NCBI GenBank assembly: GCA_012064415.1
Contig: SSNU01000119.1
Span: 124,001-188,000 of the forward strand
Source: Gyrodactylus bullatarudis
Lineage: Eukaryota; Platyhelminthes; Monogenea; Gyrodactylidea; Gyrodactylidae
Reading direction: 5' to 3'
DNA: 64,000 bases
Below the pieces are notes generated by a model. The model was not told the DNA's origin. It saw nothing but the letters and a program-made list of their open reading frames with translations, and searched no databases. The position numbers and the translations under genes are program-made. This document shows, one piece after another, positions 57,701-64,000 of the stretch (its first letter is position 1; each line of letters starts with the position of its first letter).

Positions 57701-59343
57701 AGGTCAACAGTTCACTCCATGTGTATTTTCTGAATAAACTCTATTACATTCGTCTGACATTCGTGTATTGTTTCATCTAAAAGTATAGAAAATCAAACTT
57801 GAAATGGATAATTTTCTCACGGAATCATCGAAATACAATGTCTCACTCTCTAAAAACAGTCATTTGAACTTAAACAACAACTCATGATTAACCCTGCCAA
57901 ATTATTATTCTTTCATCAAACTAGGGTAATAGTACAAAGTTTTATGTTTTCAAAAAATGATGTTTGAACCATGAAAAAATATATACAAAAATCCCATTTT
58001 CCCTTAAAATCATCCAAAATTTACGTAATTTCTTTCACATGTGAAAAAAGACTCATATTTTACTATAAGCCCTATTTTCATTGAAAATTTTGCAAAAATA
58101 CTCAAAAATCTTAATTTTGTCCTTTCTCGTAGTAAAATTCATTGAAAAAAAACTTTGCGCGTGTTCAAAAATTGTCATTTTCAAGTGAGATTTTTTATAT
58201 CAGAACAAACTCGAAGAAAACGTATGGTTTCCTAGTTTTCGACCAACTTCAAAATGAGTATAAGGCTGGGAAAGGTTGAAAAGTTTACTACAAATGCATA
58301 CAATAAATGATTTAACTGTTTTTCTCTCTAGTTCACAAAATGGCCAAAGGTCTTTGGCGAGTTCAGGCGAACTAGGATGATCATCTTCATAATTGTCGTG
58401 ATTTATATGGGCATGGGAATTGGCCTGGTGTTTACATTCCTCTTTTGGCATTTGCAAGAGTTCAAGGGCAGTCCAACCCTATTCGGCATAGCCTCAATGA
58501 TCAATCATATTTCAGAGATTTGTGCCATGTACTTTTTACGATCCCTAATGCAAAAGATTGGCTGTGTCAACTTGATACTCCTCGGATTGATGAGCAATGT
58601 TTTCCGGTTCCTCTATGTGTCCTGGTTATCGGATCCATGGTGGATATTACCCGTTGAATTCCTTCAGGGTCTCACACATTCTGGAATAATGACAGCCGTT
58701 TGTGCTTATGTCGGCGAGAACTTTGAGAGGCATAAACACAAAGAGGTTCTTGGATTCATCAGGGGCCTCCATATCGGGATAGGAAGATTTCTCGGTTCAG
58801 TCTTGGGCGGAATTCTAACTGCGTACTTTGGTAAGTGGTTGATTATTAAGCATTGTACTATTGGGTCGATTCCTGACTACACACCCTGAACTCAACTTCT
58901 TCTTTCCTAGGCTCGTCAATCATGTTTCGTACATATGGTCTGATTAGTCTGGCTGTGATGGCCTTTTTCTTCCTGAGTGAAATGTTCCTTGCAAAGAAGA
59001 AAGCTCAAACCGATGTTACAGACCCTGGACAAATGGAAAATTGTCAGACAAGCAATATGAATGATCCTACAGGTATGTTTCATATTTGAATTCTACGGGT
59101 ATGATTACTCTTACTTTTCATCTATGACCTTGGGAAATAGGTCTTCAAAAAAACGTTTTTTTAAGAAAATTTGTATTTTGAAAAAAACCCACTTTCTTTG
59201 AATTTTCTGAGATTTGAATGAATAATAGTGATTTGATAGAAATGATACGTGTGGGCTCATTTATTAATCAAGGAATGATTATTTAAAACGTTTTTTTTTC
59301 TCAAGATTACAATGACTATCAACAGACTTCGACAGGATTTTGA
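54702..59343 (+). CDS. MFSD6-like major facilitator superfamily transporter
   Basis: This is a multi-pass transporter of the MFSD6 group (substrate poorly known; human MFSD6 has been linked to peptide-MHC binding and, recently, to virus entry). Four exons give about 699 residues: 54702-56102, 58332-58830, 58911-59072 and 59306-59343. A Pro/Asn/Gln-rich cytosolic N-terminus of about 85 residues leads into TM1 (LLSFKLFYFFFYAAFGSIFP). The MFS loop 2-3 region follows (WCHIADKWKRAKQIF, like the MFSD6 WGVVADRFKK motif). A long extracellular loop lies at about 165-265. A long acidic cytosolic loop splits the two halves at the 2.2-kb intron. The second half has VFTFLFWHLQEFKGSPTLFG and LGSVLGGILTAYFG, typical of the family. 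The last exon (12 residues) is short and less certain; an alternative end at the exon 3 read-through is possible. AATAAA at 59651 may be its poly(A) signal. Confidence 0.9.
56256..56353. repeat. 98-bp stem-loop in the MFSD6-like intron
   Basis: The ends GTGTCAATT and AATTGACAC are complementary. Inside, ATATTCAACTCACGGTGGC (about 56266-56284) pairs with GCCACCGTGGGCTGAATAT (about 56309-56327), leaving a small GC-richer loop. It stands out from its AT-rich surroundings and may be a solo foldback element or a structured RNA in the intron. Confidence 0.65.
58197..58287 (+). repeat. Dispersed repeat next to an exon
   Basis: The stretch TATCAGAACAAACTCG, GAAAACGTATGGTT and AAGGTTGAAAAGTTT recurs at 40358-40412 in the same order. 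The copy here has about 40 extra bases in the middle. It ends about 45 bp before the acceptor of MFSD6-like exon 2. Confidence 0.6.
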
Positions 59344-60610
59344 GGACAAACTCTGGTATGACTCGCACGATGAAGAAAGGCCAGTTTTACTTATTCAATT
59401 ATAACTAAAGTATTTAGACGGATGTGAACAAAAAATTTATTTATTTAAATTCTCAAATTATGGTTGTGAAATTCGAAAAGGAAACGGTTGTGATCTTGAC
59501 GAGAATATATAATGTTATCATTTTAAACTTTTAAATAATAGTTATAAAAATATGTATTTATAAAAAGATACTTTTGAATTTTTTCATTTATTCAAAAATT
59601 CTCTTTAATCGAATTCACGTATGTATGAAGAAATGATTCAAAATGTATGGAATAAACTGAGACAAATTCAAGATAGATAAACTATGCGATTAAGACAATA
59701 CAAGACACTCAAACTAAGTCTTCTGAGTAAGTTTCTTTTTGTATTTTACTAGGCCGTTGAATATTATATATAAAAATTCATAACAAAGTCTCTTTAATAG
59801 TAATAATATCGATTTGATGAATGAAAGACAAGAGAACCTACTACTTCTATCAAAAAAAGTGAACAGAAGATAGACAGTTTCTTCACTACATTTCTTAAAG
59901 TGAGACATTTAACCAAGTATTTTAGTAGTATTGAAATCACTGTCGATGCTGCCAGTGGTGGTGATTATGTGTACAAAGAATAAGAAGTAATAGATACAAA
60001 AAATAGGTACAATTATAATATGACTGGCTATTTATCATATTGCTGTATTACTTAAGCAGCAAAAAAAACTAACGAAAAAAGATTACTAACTAACTGCTAA
60101 TATGAATGAATGTAATACTCTCTTCTACTTTTCAATGAAATGAGTAACTTTATTATTACTTAACAGGCCAATTGAAATATTATGATTTGATTGGTCGAGA
60201 CAATATGTTCACATGTCGATCTTTTCATCTCATCAATAAACATGTGTATATTGATATACATTGTATACACAGATATATTGGTATTGTGTACACAGACTGT
60301 TTGAAGTATAGTAGTAGTGAGGTATTGCCACCACTAACAAGATGATGTGCTGATAGTCATATGATGATGAATGAATATAAAAGAGAAACCACGTTTTTTT
60401 CAAAAATAAATAAAAATACAAATAAAAGAGAAGAGGACTAGACACTTTTTCTTGTCCTACTCATCATCATCATCATCATTCTGCAAACTTGAATTAAATC
60501 CAGCCAGCCAGCTAAGGAGCTACACTTGATTATTTAATTTAAACGTAAAGATTATCAAAATTAATCCGGACAAGGTAAAAGAGACGAATCAGGACGACAA
60601 TAAAGAATCC
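59344..60610. other. Intergenic spacer with likely promoter of the Asn-rich gene
   Basis: AATAAA at 59651-59656 probably ends the MFSD6-like mRNA. The last 200 bp before 60611 hold a CAT/ATC microsatellite (TCATCATCATCATCATT near 60460) and less AT-rich sequence, fitting a 5' UTR. No exon is seen. Confidence 0.4.
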
Positions 60611-61339
60611 ATGTTCTTTAACGCATCCTCCCAGCAGAATTTCATTGAAGGACAAAATAACTCGCATGCAGAAACCTATGATTGGCCGCCACCAGGGCGA
60701 CGTCGTCGACATCCAGCTGGAGAGATCTCTTCAGATGACTCAAACGTGCAATTATTCCTTAGTCTCGGCTCAAGATTCATGAGTAGTATCACTCTGAGTC
60801 CCAATTCTACTTCATCGAGTTTCCCGTCGTCCCCGGCCAGTGAGTTGGAGTCGTTGGAGTCAGACGTGAATAGTTGGCCGTTGCCGGGACAGAGTTATAA
60901 TCCATTCAACTCAAACTACGATCCAATCTATCAACATCAGTCGAATCAGAATTCCATGGGTGCTGGGACGCCAGACTCATCTCTGCTTAGTGGCGGCAGA
61001 TTCATGAGATCTGCCAATTCCCTCAACGGTACGAATAGCACAGATGGTAATAACAATATTGACACATCTTTTACTAATAACAACAACAACAACTTGATGG
61101 ATCTTGACGAAAATAACAATGCCACACCGAGGAATTATATGACAAACTATTACGATATTAACAATAATGATTTGAGTAGTCAAAATAACCTGGTCGACAT
61201 GAACAATAATCTCTCGGGTGACTTGGATGCTACAGCAACTAACAACAACGACGATAATAACAACGATAACAATGATAGATCAAGGGGGGGAGTTAACCTC
61301 TTGCCTCCATCCAGCCGATTCAACACGGGACTATCATAG
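60611..61339 (+). CDS. Asn/Ser-rich protein of unknown function
   Basis: A single open frame of 242 residues from ATG to TAG. I recognise no domain. The first third has a WPPPGRRRRHP motif, then LFLSLGSRFMSSITLSPNS and Ser-rich text (SSSFPSSPASELESLESD). The second half is dominated by Asn, with homopolymeric runs and acidic insertions (DDNNNDNN), and ends SSRFNTGLS. Two sequences recur: a W(S)WP-PPG/WPLPGQ motif (NSWPLPGQ) and GSRFM/GRFMRS. Such low complexity suggests a disordered regulatory or RNA-binding partner protein. The 5' flank carries a CAT microsatellite. The start and single-exon structure are taken from the frame only; further exons downstream are possible but none is visible. 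Confidence 0.62.
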   Translation: MFFNASSQQNFIEGQNNSHAETYDWPPPGRRRRHPAGEISSDDSNVQLFLSLGSRFMSSITLSPNSTSSSFPSSPASELESLESDVNSWPLPGQSYNPFNSNYDPIYQHQSNQNSMGAGTPDSSLLSGGRFMRSANSLNGTNSTDGNNNIDTSFTNNNNNNLMDLDENNNATPRNYMTNYYDINNNDLSSQNNLVDMNNNLSGDLDATATNNNDDNNNDNNDRSRGGVNLLPPSSRFNTGLS

Positions 61340-62700
61340 CTCAAAAAGTGTTTTTTTCTTAACAGTTTTTTTCAATAATTTATACTTTTACTGCTGCTAT
61401 GGAAATCAACGTCATCATCATCATCATGAAACTGATACGAATTATTTACTAAAGATTTGATTTCAGTGCTCAAATATTATTATACGTTTTATATCCGGTG
61501 TCTACTAGTGACCAAAATCCCCTCTTATTTGAATTTGAATTTTTTTCTCTCCTTTTTATTTAAACAAAGGACAATCATTTGTTTTAATGCATGTTACTTT
61601 ACTTTATGTGATAACAGCCAAGTCGAGACTCTCTTTTCAAAGGGGTGTGCAAAAGAAGGAGCCAGAAAGACAGACAGAGTGCGAGAATCAAATTCAGTCA
61701 AATACCACGGAAACCCATTACCATAAAGCATTTTTCCATTGTATATTTTCGTTCATCATTGGTTTCCGTGAGTAGTACAAAGAATTGCATCTTCATTTTT
61801 CCAAAAAAAACAATTATACAAGTGCTATCAAGTTTATATTTTCTTTCTTTACTTATTTTCAAAGTTAAAAAATGTATTTTTTTACAGCAAATATCAAATA
61901 TAATATCAAATCAAAAGCATAAATTTTACAAAGCATCCTAGACCCTGAATTTAACAAAAACATGTGTTATCGTGTTATAAAGGCTATATGAAAAAAATTA
62001 ATAAATCCCTAGTTTTTTTCCCCTCCATGAGATGAAATAATAAATAAATTGATTCTCAACTGGGTAGACAATGCTTTTCTTCATGTTCCACACCATAACT
62101 ACATATATATAATACAGTAATTACAGTGCTTAAAATCATTGATGACTATGCGACCATGTGTCTGTTAGTCGATCAGTGAGATAATGATAAGATATATAGC
62201 GTTTACATGTATTCTGATTTCTGCGTTGTAGGCTGAAAAGTAATTCATTACTAAGGTCATTCTCGTTGTTTGTTGAAGATGGCAGGCAGGGTTCCTTTCT
62301 CTCTCTCTATTCGACATTGTGACCTTAAAAATAAATAACCAAGCAGCGTAAAAAACGGGAAATATTAATCATTCAAATTTCCTGGCTGTATTTTTAGCAT
62401 ACACACACACAGGATTAGTCATTGAATGATAATTTTTCTTGAACGAATTTCCATCTATTACGTCATCATACATAAATACATCAGGGTGTAGAAAGAAACA
62501 TGCCTGTCTAGATGTAATCTTTTTTTCAAAGCATCAATATTAGACTCGCTGTAGGATAGACTTGTTCTAGTTAGTTAGGAGTCAAATTTATTTTAATTTA
62601 TGGATTATACTTGCAAGTAGATACATGTTTTTGCTCAAGTAAATGAAACATAAATTGATTTTGTTGATGACTAAAAATAAAGATAGCTCATTCAAAAGAA
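61340..62700. other. Convergent intergenic region
   Basis: This 1.4-kb spacer lies between the Asn-rich gene (plus) and AK6 (minus). It contains another CATCATCAT run near 61410, a CACACACACACA run near 62400 and a CTCTCTCTCT run near 62300. No coding exon is supported. Confidence 0.45.
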
Positions 62701-63216
62701 TCATGATAATTTATTAGCGAGCCTGGTTATCTTTTCAATATTTTGGACAAGTTCATTCTCTGTTTCATTGCGCAACTCATGGATAATATCATGGGAATAT
62801 GAATCTCTAGCCTGATCAATGGAACAGTTGAGGATTTCAGAACTGAAATTCTCCATCTTTTTCTTTTCACAATAACTTCTGCTCTGATAACGTTTGGCCA
62901 GAACCTGATTCTCAGCTCTGAGAACAATGACAAGACTGAACCATCGTTCTGGAAATAAATCTGAGTAGTGATAATCGAGAATGACATGGCCTTTTGACAT
63001 GACCTCTTCTAGATCATCAAGAATTCTATCTTCGTCAAGAATATGACATTGAAGCTCTTCGTCATAGCCATCGTAATAATTTTTTTCTTTTGCAAACTCA
63101 TTCAGATTAATGAATTTCCAGTCTTTCAGGGTTTTGGAGAGAGCTTCACAAAGAGTTGATTTACCTGTACCAGGAGTGCCAGTAACGAGAATGTTGGAGA
63201 GTTTAGATTTTTTCAT
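62701..63216 (-). CDS. AK6: Adenylate kinase 6 (Fap7/hCINAP)
   Basis: AK6 is a small nuclear ATPase/adenylate kinase needed for 18S rRNA cleavage and 40S subunit maturation. One exon gives 171 residues (human 172). The P-loop GTPGTGKST is at 13-21. Family signatures follow: NYYDGYDEELQCHILDEDR (46-64), VILDYHYSDLFPERWF (78-93) and SYCEKKKMENF. The ATG lies inside the last codons of an upstream ORF on the same strand (14-nt overlap), so translation must start by reinitiation, leaky scanning or a separate mRNA start. Human AK6 likewise shares a locus with another gene (TAF9), though that upstream protein is not the one here. The identity is secure. Confidence 0.95.
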   Translation of the reverse strand: MKKSKLSNILVTGTPGTGKSTLCEALSKTLKDWKFINLNEFAKEKNYYDGYDEELQCHILDEDRILDDLEEVMSKGHVILDYHYSDLFPERWFSLVIVLRAENQVLAKRYQSRSYCEKKKMENFSSEILNCSIDQARDSYSHDIIHELRNETENELVQNIEKITRLANKLS

Positions 63217-63451
63217 TAAAATGCTCCAGTGAATTAGAATAGTCTAGGCTTAGACGCTCCAAGTTGTCAAAGTTAGTTTTTGTTTTTATCAGACGGTTTC
63301 TGTTAGCAGAAGAATTGATGAGGTTTGGGATCTCAGATTTCTTATTATGATCAGATATTTCAGTAGATACTAGAAGAAGTTTTTCCAGAAAGTTGGTAAA
63401 GCTATCAGCAACTTGATCAGTCAACTCAGTTCCAAGCATTAATTTAAACAA
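63203..63451 (-). CDS. ORF overlapping the start of AK6
   Basis: An 82-codon frame that begins MFKLMLGTELTDQVADSF and ends EHFNEKI. Its stop codon (63205-63203) lies past the AK6 ATG (63216), in another frame. The text is helix-forming and charged (LTDQVADSFTNFLEKLLLV, then an Asn/Lys/Ser-rich part), as in small subunits of multiprotein complexes, but I recognise no family. It starts 69 bp from the BCAT ATG on the other strand. Either it is the first cistron of a two-gene mRNA with AK6, or its 3' part is AK6 5' UTR. The length and composition favour real coding sequence. Confidence 0.5.
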   Translation of the reverse strand: MFKLMLGTELTDQVADSFTNFLEKLLLVSTEISDHNKKSEIPNLINSSANRNRLIKTKTNFDNLERLSLDYSNSLEHFNEKI

Positions 63452-63520
63452 TTTGTCATTACGAGCAGAGTGATACTTAATTGTTTTTCTGATTCATTGG
63501 AAAACTTTCAATTTAGAAAA
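63452..63520. promoter_or_regulatory. Compact divergent promoter, AK6 block / BCAT
   Basis: Only 69 bp lie between the ATG of the AK6-upstream ORF (minus) and the chosen BCAT ATG (plus). Both transcripts must start in or near this interval unless upstream exons exist. Confidence 0.4.
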
Positions 63521-64000
63521 ATGAAATTACAAACATTGATCTTCTCGAGAATCATTCGATATAGCTCGACATACAACCCTGTCTTCAAAGCCAGTGATGT
63601 CGAAATTATTCCTATCAAGAACAAAAATCCTGTGTCTACTAGTTTTGATTTTGGAGCTAATTTTACTGACCATATGCTAACCATTGATTGGGATGATAAA
63701 AACGGATGGCATAGACCAGTTATTTCAGAATTTAGAAACTTTGATATGCATCCAGCAAGTAGTATCCTTCACTATGCTATCGGAGTAATTCTTAAATTGT
63801 CATTTTAAAGAGTTTCGAGGGCATGAAAGCTCATCGCTGTGAAGACGGACGAGTGCGTCTCTTTAGACCAATGGAGAATATGGAGAGATTAGTGCGCAGT
63901 TCAGAAAGATCTTGTCTTCCTGTGAGTTTTTGTTTACTCTATGATGTTTTATGTTAGACTTTTGATACAAAAGAGCTGTTAAAGTTAATAAAGAAACTCG
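63521..64000 (+). CDS. Branched-chain amino acid aminotransferase, 5' part (cut by window end)
   Basis: BCAT is a PLP-dependent enzyme that transfers the amino group of Leu, Ile and Val to 2-oxoglutarate. Three exons are visible: 63521-63784, 63811-63921 and 63958 onward; the rest lies beyond 64000. The matching text is family-typical: FKASDVEI, FGANFTDHMLTIDWDDKNGW, HPASSILHYAIGSFEGMKAH, DGRVRLFRP, then TFDTKELLKLI. The introns are only 26 bp (63785-63810) and 36 bp (63922-63957), and the protein alignment runs through both. The start chosen at 63521 gives MKLQTLIFSRIIRYSSTYN, a basic Ser-rich leader suited to mitochondrial import. An in-frame upstream start at 63470 would add 17 residues and nearly touch the divergent ORF. 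Confidence 0.94.

Overview
This is eukaryotic, almost certainly animal, nuclear DNA. It is AT-rich, with spliced protein genes on both strands separated by long repeat-filled gaps. Recognisable genes are a SoxB-type HMG-box factor, an EF-hand/coiled-coil/Rab GTPase (RASEF/CRACR2A type), a peptide-type class A GPCR, the histone chaperone HIRA, a tetraspanin, a voltage-sensor protein of the Hv1 proton-channel family, dynein light chain LC8, an MFSD6-like transporter, adenylate kinase 6 and a branched-chain aminotransferase. Several introns are tiny: 25, 26, 26, 32, 33, 36, 38 and 42 bp in HIRA, the Rab gene and BCAT. They are supported by conserved protein sequence on both sides. Such introns are known from dicyemids and, near this size, from flatworms. 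With a tRNA-derived repeat resembling the schistosome hammerhead-ribozyme repeat, I lean to a small-bodied spiralian (flatworm, dicyemid or orthonectid type), without certainty.

Layout. 0.5-2.3 kb: 3' end of an unidentified plus-strand gene. 2.9-4.0 kb: SoxB (minus). 4-10.4 kb: gene-poor. 10.5-14.6 kb: Rab GTPase gene (minus, 12 exons). 16.1-17.2 kb: single-exon GPCR (plus). 17.7-25.3 kb: HIRA (minus, 11 exons), 157 bp from the divergent tetraspanin at 25.5-26.2 kb. 27.0-31.9 kb: an unidentified six-exon gene (minus). 34.1-49.2 kb: the Hv1-like gene (minus, 8 exons), whose introns are full of foldback elements, a tRNA-derived SINE-like dimer and a mariner relic. 49.2-53.6 kb: repeats only. 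53.6-54.0 kb: LC8 (minus). 54.7-59.3 kb: MFSD6-like transporter (plus, 4 exons). 60.6-61.3 kb: an Asn-rich single-exon protein. 62.7-63.45 kb: AK6 overlapped by an upstream ORF (minus). 63.5-64 kb: start of BCAT (plus), cut by the window edge.

The genes do not form one pathway; most are housekeeping or signalling genes that happen to be neighbours. Two compact divergent pairs (HIRA/tetraspanin; AK6 block/BCAT) probably share bidirectional promoters. The most notable items are the Hv1-like protein, which lacks the first S4 arginine and the S2 glutamate and carries a loop of about 100 residues between S1 and S2, the ultra-short introns, the overlapping ORF pair at AK6, and the SINE-like repeat with a hammerhead-like core. 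Exon models were built by hand from splice signals, phase agreement and protein similarity; no transcript or database evidence was available.
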